From assembly GCA_037693485.1 (NCBI GenBank), contig CM075346.1, positions 16,645,501 through 16,709,500 of the forward strand: a stretch of DNA of 64,000 bases, in the 5' to 3' direction. Origin of the DNA: Kitagawia praeruptora (lineage: Eukaryota > Streptophyta > Magnoliopsida > Apiales > Apiaceae). The notes beneath the pieces are model-generated. The model did not search any database and had not been told where the DNA came from. It saw nothing but the letters and a program-made list of their open reading frames with translations. The translations under genes were made by a program, and so were the position numbers. Every line of letters begins with the position of its first letter. Positions within the stretch are counted from its first letter, which is position 1. Of this stretch, positions 31,841-43,958 are shown piece by piece.

Positions 31841-32226
31841 TTCGAGAAGTAGTTTTGTCTATTCGAGAAGTCCAGCATTCGAGAAGTCAGGGATTCGATA
31901 TCTCAAGACACTATTCGATATCTCTGAATACACTGTTTGATATCTCAGAGATTCGATATGTCTATTACTCTGTTCGAGAAGTCAAGAAGTCAACAAGTCA
32001 AAAGTAGTATTCGAGTTCTCAAGGAGTCAACAAGTCAAAGTTTCATTCGATATCTCAAGGACTCAGAAAGCTTTTCGATATCATGAGGATTCGATAAGTC
32101 AAATGTTCTATTCGACAGCTCAAGGAATCCTGATGAAAAAGAGCTATTCGAGAAGTAATTCGATATGTCAACATAACAGTGTTCGAGAACTCAGAGTTAT
32201 CGATCAAGTCAATTCTAGTTCTCGAA
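31841..32226 (+). promoter_or_regulatory. Cluster of TTCGAGAA/TTCTCGAA dyads in copia U3
   Basis: Seven TTCnnGAA dyads occur in 386 bp: 31841, 31862, 31878, 31973, 32147, 32182 (TTCGAGAA) and 32219 (TTCTCGAA). They are interleaved with many ATTCGATATCTC words. TTCnnGAA is the core dyad of plant heat-shock elements, although three contiguous units are not seen. The cluster lies 300-700 bp upstream of the TATA-like CTCTATAAGG. Confidence 0.6.
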
Positions 32227-32523
32227 TCACTTACTTAGTCACTCCTCGAATACACTCTTGGAGATAAAATACTGGAGAATTGTACAAGTCAGAAACCTGC
32301 AACAAGCCAAAGCACTTTATGGATCTCAATCTGTAACGTGCTCTGGAAAGCCAACAAAGAAGCTTGGAGAGATATAGAAGAGACAAAGGGCTAAAGAAGT
32401 AGATCTGAACAGGCTTTGCAAAGTCAAATCTGTAACCGTTTGGACTCTTACTCAAATAGGATAGACAGACTAGAAAGTAATTTGTTTAGCTACCTTATTT
32501 GTAGTAAGTAGGTTGTATCCATA

Positions 32524-32533
32524 CTCTATAAGG
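32524..32533 (+). promoter_or_regulatory. TATA-like element of copia LTR-A
   Basis: CTCTATAAGG; the matching motif in LTR-B is TTCTATAAGG near 36738. Placed about 300 bp before the LTR end, a reasonable U3/R boundary. Confidence 0.4.
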
Positions 32534-32831
32534 ATACAGCCTCACTTCCTTAGCAACTAACTTTTGGAGAGTCAAGTTTTTCATATTCATTGTAAGCAAT
32601 ATCTCTCTGAGAAAAACGAAGCTGAGAATACTATCATTTGTATTCACAGATTGTAGCAACCTTTATCTAATAATACATTAGATTAAAGTGATATTGTGAC
32701 TTGTGTTGTTCTTTATCCGCACCTGCATCTTTGCACACACAAACACTTATCTGCTACACAGACTCAACAAAGAAAAGTTCAAAAATCCATTCACCCCCTG
32801 TATTGTTTTATTGTATTCCATACTCAACAAG

Positions 32832-32843
32832 TGGTATCAGTTC
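32832..32843 (+). other. Primer-binding site of copia copy 1
   Basis: TGGTATCAG follows the LTR by two bases and matches the start of the initiator-Met site; the continuation (TTCAA instead of AGC) is mutated. Copy 2 has TGATATCAGAGC at 37053, with one substitution. Confidence 0.7.
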
Positions 32844-32861
32844 AAAAATAGAAAAATGATC

Positions 32862-35009
32862 ATGAGTTCGAATACACCAAAGACTACAGGAACGGTGAAA
32901 GTCCCTAAGTTTGAAAAAGAGAATTACAACCTCTAGAAGATAAAGATGCAGTTGTTCATCAAAGCATCTCATCATTTGTATCCTGAGATTCTCAAGAATG
33001 GTCCATTTGTTCCCCAACAGGAGATTCCTGAAAAGACTGTTGGAACCACTACTATTCCAAGATCTTATGTGGCTAAGGATCCATCCAAATGGACAGAATC
33101 AGAAAAGGACATGGTTGCCCTTGACAGTCACCTCATGTTGCTGATTATAGATTCCATGGACATGTCAATGTTTGCAAACATTGCTTCATGTACCACTGCC
33201 AAAGAAATGTGGGATCACATTGAGGTGTTATGTGAGAGATTTCACAAGCTAGTTACTGAGTCGCAGATGAATGGCAAGGTTTACAGCACCAAAGAATTGA
33301 ACATGAAGTTTCTGCTATCTTCACCAAATCATCTAGAGCAAAGGGTCATTTCTCTAAGGGAAAGAGATTTGAACAAAGTTATATATGATGTGCTCTATGG
33401 GGTTTTAAAAACTCATGAGCTTGAGTTGCTTCAGAAAAGGGCTATCCAAGCCAACCAAGGTAGAATGATAAACACATCATGTGCCTTGATTGTCAACAAA
33501 TCTATTCAAGACCTAGAAGCATCTACAAGCCAATTAAGGATAGAGGAGGTAGTAGAAGAAGAAGAAACTGAAGCTGAGGTAAGTGAACCTATTAAGGAGA
33601 AGGAGGAAGATGAGTTCTATACTCTTGAAGAACTAGATGGGATGGAAAACACTTCATATGCTTTCATGGCCAGAAAATTTCCAAACATCAGATTTAAGAG
33701 GAATCAACCCTTCAAACCCAAAACCCAAAACCATTCATTCAATAGAAGCAAGGCACCTGTGAAACCAAACAAGACTAAGTTCAAAACCAGCCATTTGGAT
33801 AGGTCATCTGTAAGGTGCTATAGATGCAATTACCTAGGGCACTTTGCCAGTGAATGCAAGAAGCCTAAAAAGAAGGATAGAGATTATCTTGAGCTCGAAG
33901 CTAAGTATGAGGCCCTTCTGAAAAAGCAGACACAATATAAGGACTACATAGCTGAAGGGAAGTGTTGGGATGATTCTGACAGTGATGGAGAGGAACAAGA
34001 ATTTTGCAATTATGCCTTGATGGCCAATTCCATGGATGACACATCTCCATCAGACCCTCAGGATGATATCATTTTTGGTTCTACAAATGAGAAGCTGTGT
34101 GAGAAATTCTCTAAACTCATGCAGAGCAGATATGAGATAAGTATGATGGGAGAGTTGACATTCTTTCTAGGGTTGCAAGTCAGTCAAAGGAAGGATGGTA
34201 TCTTTATCAGTCAAACCAAGTACATCAAGGATTTATTGAAAAAGTTTGACTTAGAATACTGCTCACCTACAAAGACACCCATGGCCACTGCCACTAAATT
34301 GGATGAAGATGCTAAAGGCAAGAAAGTAGATATCTCAGTCTACAGAGGCATGGTTGGTTCTCTACTCTACCTCACTGCAAGTAGGCCAGACATTATGTTT
34401 GCTACATGCTTGTGTGTAAGGTTTCAATCAAATCCAAAAGAATCACATTTGATTGCTATAAAAAGGATCTTTAGATATCTAAAGGGCACTCCAAGCTTGG
34501 GTTTATGGTATCCTAAGGACACAGGGTTCAATCTGGTTGGTTATTCTGATGCTGATTATGCTGGATGCAGAGTGGATAGAAAAAGCACCTTAGGTAGCTG
34601 CCAGTTTATTGGACAAAGGTTAGTCTCTTGGTATAGCAAGAAACAACAATCTGTGTCAACTTCTATAGCTGAGGCTGAATACATAGCTGCTGGAAGTTGC
34701 TGTGCTCAAGTGCTTTGGATTATAAATCAACTTAGAGATTATGGACTTGTGTTGGAAAGAATTCAAATCATGTGTGACAACACAAGTGCAATCTCTATAG
34801 TTGCCAATCCTATCAATCATTCTAGAACAAAGCATATTGACATCAGATATCATTTCATTAGAGAGCATGCAACTAATGGAACCATTGAGTTGCACTATGT
34901 CTCTACAGATAAACAACTAGCTGATATATTCACTAAGCAATTAGATGAAGCCATCTTCACAAGGTTGGTTAGTGAGATTGGAATGCTGAATTCTTCAGAT
35001 TCTGGCTAA
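32862..35009 (+). pseudogene. Copia copy 1: internally deleted gag fused to RT/RNase H
   Basis: Gag starts at ATG 32862 (MSSNTPKTTG). A TAG at 32934-32936 replaces the Trp codon seen in copy 2 (NLWKIKM). From 32946 one frame stays open for 687 residues. It contains Gag with the CCHC knuckle CYRCNYLGHFASEC, then jumps from SPSDPQ straight into DDIIFGSTNEK of the reverse transcriptase and on through RNase H (GYSDADYAGC, IAEAEYIAAGSCC, RTKHIDIRYHF). Relative to copy 2, about 2.3 kb (protease, integrase, N-terminal RT) is missing, with a short GG overlap at the junction. A further 280-bp or so segment is lost in gag between LCE and RFHKL. It lacks the full YVDD site, so it cannot be an active polymerase. 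Confidence 0.88.
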
Positions 35010-35754
35010 GTGAATACAACATCTAGATTGTTGCAGCAGTAAACACTTACTTTATCTAAATTCTCAATATTTTTGGAGTAAGTGTTGGCTGAAATATGAT
35101 TTATAAATATTTCAAATCTGTTGCATATTTGGAAAATCATATTTTCTTGTTAACTTGAAATTTCTATGAAATTTTGAGAAAATCACTGTTTAATTTGCTA
35201 GAATATTCTTGAATGAATATGGCTGGTAAATTTTAAAAGATAGTGAAAATATAGTTTCTATGAGTAAAAAGAATAGTTCGATAAGTCAGACTTCTCGAAT
35301 GGTTCATTTCATTGTTAATAATCGACTTCTCTAACAAGCCTATACAGGACACTCTTGAGTTCTCGAATAGTGTCTCGTAGAGAACTCGAACAGAGACATG
35401 AGTGAGTTCTCGAATAAGGTATTTCAGTTCTCTATTGATAGAGTTCTCGAATATCATGTTTGAGTTCTCGAATCATTTGAAAAGGCTGATTTCTCGCTAA
35501 ATTTTAACCGATTTTGGATTTTTATTCAAAATTCAGAATTTCTCATAAAAACATATTTTACCTAATTTAGATTTATTTCTAAGTTAGATAACTGCTAACT
35601 GTGATTTTCAACCTGCTTGAGTTCTCGAATAAGCTTTTCTTGACTTATCGAATAGTTGTTTTCTACTTCTCGAATGCTTGACTTGTCGATACAAAACATA
35701 CATCTAATCGACAATTCGAGTACTTCATACTTATGCAATTTCACATATATTCGA
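35010..35754 (+). other. Copia copy 1 3' region with GAGTTCTCGAAT array
   Basis: Non-coding. Between 35280 and 35690 it carries about seven TTCTCGAA words, mostly inside GAGTTCTCGAAT, the exact reverse complement of ATTCGAGAACTC words in the LTR. In copy 1 the sequence runs from TTCACATATATTCGA directly into LTR-B. Copy 2 instead continues into the extra ORF, so copy 1 has lost that ORF and any polypurine tract. Confidence 0.7.
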
Positions 35755-37050
35755 TGTTAGTTACAAAGGCATGCCTGTATACATCTAATAACAAGCCTAA
35801 TTGTTTGTAATGCTTTGCATTACTTACATGACCTCTTAACTGAGGGAACCTCTAGTTGTAGAGTTTCTGTTTGTATTGTACTTGTAGTAGGCAACAAATC
35901 TTAGTTGTGTAACTGTACTTATAGAGTCTAGAATAATGCTTGAAAGAAGTTCCAAGGTTCATGCCTCAAGCAAGGAGTTAAAGACTATCAAATAATCACA
36001 GTTGGGATTTGAAGAAATGAAGAATTTGCCTAAGTACCAATTCGAGAAGTATATTTGTCTATTCGATAAGTCCAGCATTCGAGAAGTCAGGGATTCGATA
36101 TCTCAAGACACTATTCGATATCTCTGAATACACTGTTCGATATCTCATTCGATATCTCAAAGATTCGATATGTCTATGTACTCTATTCGAGAACTCAGGA
36201 AGTCAACAAGTCAAAGTGGTATTCGAGTTCTCAAGGAGTCAACAAGTCAAAGTTCCATTCGATATCTCAAGGACTCAGAAAGCTATTCGATATCTCAAGG
36301 ATTCGACAAGTCAAGTGTTCTATTCGACAACTCAAGGAATCCTGAAGAAAAGAGCTATTCAAGAAGTAATTCGATATGTCAAATATAACAGTATTCGAGA
36401 ACTCAGAGTTATCGATCAAGTCAATTCTAGTTCTCGAATCAACTACTTAGTCACTTCTCGAATACATTCTTGGAGACAAAGTACTGAAGGAATTGTAAAA
36501 GTCAGAAACCTGCAACAAGCCAATGCACTTTATGGACCACAATCTGTAACGTGCTCTGGAAAGCCTACAAGGAAGCTTGGAGAGATATAGAAGAGACAAG
36601 AGGCTAAAGAAGTGGATCTGAACAGGCTTTGCAAAGTCAAATCTATAACTGTTTGGACACTTACTCAAAAAGGATAGACAGACTAGAAAGTAATTTGTTC
36701 AGCTACCTTATTTGTAGTAAGTAGGGTGTATCCATGTTCTATAAGGATACAGCCTCACTTCCTAAGTCATTAACTTTGTAACCTTTGTGAGTCAAGTTTT
36801 TCATACGTTGTAATCTGTATCTCTCTGAGAAAAATGAAGCTGAGAATACTATCATTTGTATTCACAGATTGTAGCAACCTTTATCTAATAATACATTAGA
36901 TTAAAGTGATATTGTGTCTTGTGTTGTTCTTTATCCGCACCTTCATTCTTGCACACACAAACACTCTTGCTACATAGACTCGAACAAAGAAAAGTTCAAG
37001 AATCCATTCACCCCCCCTCTGTATTCTTTTATCGTATTCAATACTCAACA
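35755..37050 (+). repeat. Copia LTR-B (shared middle LTR)
   Basis: 1296 bp, from TGTTAGTTACAAAGG to ATACTCAACA. It serves as the 3' LTR of copy 1 and the 5' LTR of copy 2, since a primer-binding site and a gag follow it. It keeps most TTCnnGAA dyads of LTR-A. Confidence 0.88.
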
Positions 37051-37095
37051 AGTGATATCAGAGCGGGCTGTTTATTCAAAAACAGAAAAACGATC

Positions 37096-38394
37096 ATGAG
37101 TTCGAATACACCAAAGACTACAGGAATGGTGAAGGTCCCTAAGTTCGATAAAGAGAATTACAACCTCTGGAAGATAAAGATGATGTTGTTCATCAAAGCC
37201 TCTCATCCTTTGTATCCTGAGATTCTTAAGAATGGTCCTTTTGTTCCACAACAAGAGATACCAGAGAAGACTGTTGGAACCACAACTATCCCAAGATCTT
37301 ATGAGGCCAAGGATCCATCAAAATGGACAGAATCAGAAAGGGAGAAGGTTGCTCTTGACAGCCACCTCATGTTGCTTATCATTGATTCCATGGACATGTC
37401 AATGTTTGCAAACATTGCATCATGTACATCTGCTAAAGAAATGTGGGATCACATTGAGGTGTTGTGTGAAGGAACTGAAGAGGTTAAGGAAAACAAGAAA
37501 CAGATACTGGTCACATAGTATGAGGCTTTCATGGCACAGCCCAAGGAAAGCATTACTGAGATGTTTGAGAGATTTCACAAGCTAGTTACTGAGTTGCAGA
37601 TGAATGGCAAGGTTTACAGTACCAAGGAGTTAAACATGAAGTTTCTGCTATCCTCACCAAACCATCTAGAGCAAAGGGTCATTTCTCTAAGGGAAAGAGA
37701 TTTGAACAAAGTTACATATGATGTGCTCTATGGAGTTTTAAAAACTCATGAGCTTGAGTTGCTTAAGAAAAGGGCTATCCAAACCAATCAAGGCAGAATG
37801 GTAAACACATCATGTGCCTTGATTGTCAACAAATCTATTCAAGACCTAGAAGCATCTACAAGTCTGTTAAGGATAGAGGAGGTAGTAGAAGAGGAAGAAA
37901 CTGAACCTGAGGTAAGTGAACCGGTTGAGGAGAAGGAGGAAGAAGAGTTTTACACTCTTGAAGAACTAGATGGGATGGAAAACACTTCATATGCTTTCAT
38001 GGACAGAAAATTTCCAAACAACATATTCAAAAGGAATCAACCCTTCAAACCCAAAACCCAAAACCATTCATTCAACAAAAGCAAGGCACCTGTGAAACCA
38101 AACAAGAATAAGTTTAAAACCAGCCATGTGGATAGGTCATCTGTAAGGTGCTATAGATGCAATGACCTAGGGCATTTTGCCAGTGAATGCAAGAAGCCTA
38201 AAAAGAAGGATATAGATTATCTTGAGCTTGAAGCTAAGTATGAGGCCCTTCTGAAAAAGCAGACACAAGGTAAGGCCTACATAGCTGAAGAAAAGTGTTG
38301 AAATGATTCTGACAGTGATGGAGAGGAGCAAGAATTCTGCAATTATGCCTTGATGGCCAATTCCAAGGATGACACATCTCCATCAGACCCTCAG
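37096..38394 (+). pseudogene. gag: Copia copy 2 gag
   Basis: ATG at 37096 follows the primer-binding site by about 30 bp. The Gag reads MSSNTPKTTGMVKVPKF and includes NYNLWKIKM. It is interrupted in frame by TAG at 37516-37518 and TGA at 38299-38301 (the latter just after YIAEEKC). Between them it carries the UBN2/Gag-like core and a CCHC knuckle CYRCNDLGHFASEC, then the KYEALLKKQTQ repeat-like helix typical of Maximus/SIRE-like copia Gags. Nucleocapsid and packaging roles are known for the family; this copy is dead. Confidence 0.85.
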
Positions 38395-39990
38395 GGCAAA
38401 GAAAGTGAAAAGAAGGTCATGTGGATTTTGGACAGTGGATGCTCAAATCATATGACTGGTGATATGGCCCTGCTATCACAATATGAGGAAAAGGCTGGCC
38501 CAATGGTTGCTTTTGAAGATGACAACATGGGTAACACATTGGGATATGGCAAGTTGAAAGTTGGTAATGTCATCATTGAAGATGTAGCACTAGTCAAGGG
38601 GCTCAAGCATAATCTGCTAAGTGTTGGTCAATTTACTGATAGGGGATTCAAGGTGGATTTTGACAAAGATGAATGTTTGATCACCCACAAAAAGACTGGT
38701 GATTTTGCTCTATCTGGAGTAAGAAAAGGAAGCCTGTTTGTAGCTAATATGGATTCTGCAAACAAGGACAAAATTTGTTGCTTCTACTCAAAAGCATCAA
38801 ATGAAGATTGTTGGCTGTGGCACAAAAAACTATCACACCTGAACTTCAAAGCCATTAATTCTCTAGTCAAAAGAGAGTTAGTGAGAGGCATGCCCACACT
38901 TGAATTCTGTCAAGAAGGAGTGTGTGAGGCTTGTCAAAAAGGAAAGATGAAAAGATCAAGCCACAAGACAAAGATAGTGACATCTATAACCAAGCCCCTA
39001 CAACTCATTCATATGGATTTGTTTGGGCCTGTCAATATTATGTCAGTAGGAAGAAAGAAGTATGCCTTGGTGATGGTTGATGATTTTGCAAGCTATACAT
39101 GGGGGGAATTTCTGGCATCAAAAGATGAGGCTCCACAAGTAATCATTGAGCATATAAAGAAAGTTGACAAGGAAGCAAAGGCCAACAATGCAAGTGTGAT
39201 TGCACTGAGAAGTGATAATGGAACAGAGTTCAGAAATGCCATACTTGAAGCATTCTATGAAGAGAATGGTATTTCTCAGCAATTCTCAGCTCCAAGGACT
39301 CCACAACAAAATGGAGTTGTTGAGAGAAAGAATAGAACTCTAATTAAGGCTGCTAGAACAATGTTACTTGATGCAAAAATGCCTACATGTTTTTGGGCTG
39401 AGGCTGTGAGCACTGCATGCTATATCCAGAACAGAACCCTCATCAACAAAAACACTGGAAAGACACCTTATAACTTGATGAGTGGAAAGAAGCCTACTCT
39501 AAAGTATGTTCATACTTTTGGAAGCAAATGCTTTGTATTGAAGGATAATTCTGAATATGTTGGAAAATTTGATGCAAAAGCATTTGAAGGAATTTTTCTT
39601 GGCTACTCTATGGAAAGAATTACATACAAGGTTTATGTCATCAGTCAAAAGAAAGTTATGGAAAGCACATATGTGATATTTGATGACAGCAAACTACCTG
39701 GACTAGAAGAAGCCAATGATAAAGATAAAGATCCATTGAAGTTTGATAATCTAGATGATTCTGATGAAGAGACTGAAACTGAAGTTGAAACTTGAGTTCA
39801 ACAAACTCAAGTGAATGATGATACAAGAGAAGAATTTGTGCCAATCAATAGTGAAGAAACAAGCATCCAAGACACACCTGTGAGTAGTGGCAACTTCACA
39901 GGGGGAGGAAATGAGAATGACCATGATGTGGATGATGAAGCAACATCAAGAATGAGAAATCAGGCTGAGCGCTGAGCACTCAAGGAAATG
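38395..39990 (+). pseudogene. pol: Copia copy 2 protease and integrase
   Basis: Same frame as gag. The protease shows WILDSGCSNHMTGD (active-site DSG). A GAG-pre-integrase segment follows (LWHKKLSHLNFKAI with CEACQKGKM, the HHCC zinc finger). The integrase core has HMDLFGPV, LRSDNGTEF and QQNGVVERKNRT, so D, D and E are all visible. TGA at 39793-39795 and another TGA near 39973-39975 break the frame, and the reverse transcriptase continues in a different frame, so a frameshift lies at about 39970-40000. Confidence 0.85.
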
Positions 39991-39994
39991 GGAT

Positions 39995-41159
39995 AGATCA
40001 CACACTGCAGAGCAAATCATTGGAGATCCTAATACAGGAGTAAGGACTAGGAGAGCAACTCAGAATGAGTGCCTCTATGGCTGTTTTCTATCACAAGTTG
40101 AGCCTAAGAAACTTGATGATGCACTGTTGGATCCAGATTGGATTATTGTTATGCAAGAGGAGCTGAATCAATTTGAAAGGAACAAAGTATGGGAACTTGT
40201 GCCTGCACCAAAGGACAGAACCATTGTTGGAACAAAATGGGTTCTGAAGAATAAGATGGATGAAGATGGTGTAATTATAAGAAACAAAGCAAGGTTGGTT
40301 GCAAAAGGATACTCTCAACAGGAAGGCATTGATTATGATGAGACATTTGCTCCTGTTGCTAGATTGGAAGCCATCAGAATATTCTTGGCATTTGCTGCTC
40401 ATTCAAACTTTAAAGTATATCAAATGGATGTCAAAAGTGCATTTCTGAATGGAGAGTTGGAAGAAGAAGTTTATGTGCAACAACCACCTGGTTTTGAGGA
40501 TCCACACTTCTCAGAATTTGTTTACAGACTGCTTAAGGCACTGTATGGACTTAAACAGGCTCCAAGGGCATGGTATGATACTTTATCACAATTTCTTCTT
40601 GAGAATCAATTCACTAGAGGCACACTGGACAAGACATTGTTTTACAAGAAGCATGGTGATGATCTTATCTTAGTTCAGATCTATGTGGATGATATCATTT
40701 TTGGTTCTACAAATGAGAAGCTGTGTGAGAAATTTTCTAAACTCATGCAGAGCAGATATGAGATGAGTATGATGGGAGAGTTGACATTCTTTCTTGGGTT
40801 GCAAGTCAGTCAAAGAAAGGATGGTATCTTTATCAGTCAGACCAAGTACATCAAGGATTTATTGAAAAAGTTCGACTTGGAAGATGCTAAAGGCAAGAAA
40901 GTAGATATCTCAGTCTACAGAGGCATGGTTGGTTCTCTACTCTATCTCACTCCAAGTAGGCCAGACATCATGTTTGCTACATGCTTGTGTGCAAGGTTTC
41001 AATCAAATCCAAAAGAATCACATTTGGTTGCTATAAAAAGGATCTTTAGATATCTGAAGGGCACTCCAAACTTGGGACTATGGTATCCTAAGGACACAGG
41101 GTTCAATCTGGTTGGTTATTCTGATGCTGATTATGCTGGATGCAGAGTGGATAGGAAAA
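39995..41159 (+). pseudogene. pol: Copia copy 2 reverse transcriptase and start of RNase H
   Basis: Frame +2 encodes an Ty1/copia-type RT: TKWVLKNKMDEDG, RLVAKGYSQQEGIDY, FAPVARLEAIR, MDVKSAFLNGEL, LYGLKQAPRAWY and the active site QIYVDDIIFGS. After KKFDLE about 20 codons present in copy 1 (between DLE and DAKGKKVD) are missing in frame. The RNase H begins with GYSDADYAGCRVDRK and is cut at 41159 by a solo LTR insertion; the apparent C-terminus IILLWF is read from the inserted LTR. Confidence 0.88.
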
Positions 41160-42459
41160 TAATACTCCTATGGTTTTGATGATCACATTCAGCAAGCTAT
41201 TTGCTTGTAATTTGATATAAAACATCGTGTTATGTTTGTACTAACTTGGTTTTGCAGGGTATATTAAGTCTACTAACTGTTTACAGAGAATATATAAACA
41301 GCAAGCCATTTGGTGTTACAACAGAGACAGTTTGGCAAGCCATTTGCACTGACAGACACAAACAGCAAGCCATTTGCAAACTGCCAGAAATCCTGAAGAT
41401 ATATATCAAGACAAATTCTCATGGATGTAATTCAAGAATTATATTGTGAGGACTCTTTATTATATAATACGTACACAATATATTCTAGAGCTCAAATCTT
41501 TTCAAATATCTTTCTTTAAATCATTTTATAAAACTTATGGGAGTTTCCTTATTTAAAAGATTTCTTTCTACAAAATCTCCTATACACGTTTTATATCTAT
41601 ACAAATCAGAAGGGTTATGTTTTCATCAATTTCTTTCTCTCAAACCCTCTGTCTAACGTTCACAAGAACGTTTGTAAAATCTCTAACCAATTGAACGTTG
41701 GAAATTGATTCTAATAGTTCGAATAATTGGTGATTGATTTTCTGAACGTTGGTGTGAAGCTTTATAAACCTGATTCTTGTGTTCATTCGTTTCTAAGAAT
41801 TCAGAGAAAAATATTCAAGCACACAAGATTACAAACAACTCAGTTTTTCATTGCTATATCTTTTGATTCTCTAGAGCTCTTAATATATTCATACGTGCTA
41901 TATCTTAGAGAGTTCATAGTTTGAGTTGTATTCATCTATTGATTGTATTGTTCGAATTGTAAGGTTTAGTTGTTGGACAAGTTGGCTTGGGAACTAGGGT
42001 TTGGTGATCGTTGCTAGAGAAGTATACTTGGGAAGTATAGCTTAGAGAGCAAGTTCAGAAACAGGAGTTCAGCACGCCATTTGTCAACAGCTGGGATATA
42101 AGGGAGATATATTATTGTATCTTGTAATTGGTTTTATTTCAGTGATCAATAATATATTCTCTTACCAAGTTGGTAAGGGACCAGGACGTAGACCATAGGG
42201 GTTAGGGGTCGAACCTGGCTAAAAGTCTCTGTGTTCTTTATTTTCTGCTCTTTACTTACTGCTTGCATTTAGCTTACTGTTTATGCACTTTACTGCACTT
42301 ATTGTCTTTACATTCAGCATACTGTTTGCAACCAGCTTACCATTTGTCTCTGCATAAAACAAAATCAGTAAGCTATTTCTGGTAATTTTTAAAATCGGAC
42401 TTAGTTGAATATAGTTAGCCATTTACACCTATTCACCCCCCTCTAGGTGTGCATTTTCA
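41160..42459 (+). mobile_element. Solo LTR inserted in copia RNase H
   Basis: 1300 bp flanked by GAAAA at 41155-41159 and 42460-42464. Removing the insert and one repeat restores continuity with the equivalent sequence of copy 1. It begins TAATACTCC and ends TGCATTTTCA, so the first dinucleotide is TA rather than TG. Near its end is TATTCACCCCCCTCTAG, common close to the 3' end of plant copia LTRs. It contains no ORF. Confidence 0.8.
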
Positions 42460-42464
42460 GAAAA

Positions 42465-42889
42465 GCACCTCAGGTAGCTGCCAGTTTCTTGGACAAGGGT
42501 TAGTCTCTTGGTATAGCAAGAAACAACAATCTGTGTCAACTTCTATAGCCGAGGCTGAATACATAGCTGCTGGAAGTTGCTGTGCTCAAGTGCTTTGGAT
42601 TAGAAATCAACTTAGAGATTATGGACTTGTGTTGGAAAGAATTCCAATCATGTGTGACAACACAAGTGCAATCTCTATAGTTGCCAATCCTGTCAATCAC
42701 TCTAGGACAAAGCACATTGACATCAGATATCATTTTATAAGGGAACATGCAACTAATGGAACTATTGAGTTGCATTATGTTTCTACAGATAAACAACTAG
42801 CTGATATATTCACTAAGCCATTAGATGAAGCCACCTTCACAAGGTTGGTTAGTGAGATTGGAATGCTGAATTCTTCAGATTCTGGCTAG
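42465..42889 (+). pseudogene. pol: Copia copy 2 RNase H, C-terminal part
   Basis: Continues the RNase H interrupted at 41159: STSGSCQFLGQG, SIAEAEYIAAGSC, CDNTSAISIVANP, RTKHIDIRYHFIREH, ending at a TAG after NSSDSG. It is more than 90% similar by eye to 34588-35009 in copy 1. Confidence 0.85.
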
Positions 42890-43558
42890 GTGAATACATC
42901 ATATAGATTTTTTGCAGCAGTAAACACTTACTTTATCTAAATTCTCAATATTTTTGGAGTAAGCGTTGGCTGAAATATGATTTATAAATATTTCAAATCT
43001 GTTGCATATGTTGGAAAATCATATTTTTGTTAACTTGAAATTTCTGTGAAATTTTGAGAAAATCACTGCTTAATTTACTAGAATATTCTTCAATGAATAC
43101 GGCTGGTAAATTTTAAAAGATAGTGAAAATTAAATTTTCTTTGTGAGTGATGAATATATTTCGATAAGTCAGACTTCTCGAATGGTTCGCTATTCGACAT
43201 CTCTAACTAGTCTCATTAGAGCACTCTCGAGTTCTCGAATAGAGTCTTTTAGAGTTATCGAATAGAAGTATTCTTGACTTCTCGAATATGGTAACTGAGT
43301 TCTCTAATGGCTGAGTTCTCGAATATCATAGTTGAGTTCTCGAATCATTTGAAAAGGTTGAATTCTCGCTGAATTTTAACCGATTTTGGACTTTTGTCTA
43401 AAAGTTTAATTCACTCATAAAAACACATTTTATTTAATTTAGAATTATTTCTAAGTTAGATAACTGCCAGCTGTGAGTTTCAACCTGCTTGAGTGATCGA
43501 ACAAGCCTTTCTTGACTTCTCGAATAGTTGTTTTCTACTTCTCGAATGCCTGACTTGT
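42890..43558 (+). other. Copia copy 2 3' region, interrupted by LARD
   Basis: Homologous to 35010-35690, with the same GAGTTCTCGAAT-type words (43220-43550). It breaks at TGACTTGT, where the LARD-like element is inserted, and resumes at 62979. Confidence 0.75.
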
Positions 43559-43958
43559 TGTAATATCCGCGAATTTTCGAATAATTTTTTTTATCGATAT
43601 TTAAATTTTAATTAAGAGAGATGCCTTAGTATATTTTAATTAGTGCATTTTTGGTAAAATTTCGAAATTTCTTATATTAATATGTAATTAAATATTATAT
43701 TATATCTATTTAATTATATTTGTTCGGCATTTATTAAAATTATGAAATTTAGGGAAAATAAGATTTTATTTTTGGATCGAATTTATTTTAGAGAACGAAA
43801 TTAGAGTCTCGTTTGAATTAGCCAATACGGAGGAAACGAAATTATTGAGGAGAGCATTTTCTTTTCATCAAACTTTGCACAAAACATTATCATTATTTCC
43901 ATAGCATTTCATTTTGTCCCCCACGTTTTGGCCCATTTAAATAAATAAACAAATAGCA

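Larger units (their letters stand above)
31691..32829 (+). repeat. Copia LTR-A, right part
   Basis: Continues LTR-A after the Tat insertion and ends ATACTCAACA, next to a primer-binding site. It aligns to LTR-B (35755-37050) with many substitutions and small indels. It contains the TTCGAGAA-rich array and a TATA-like element. Confidence 0.88.
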
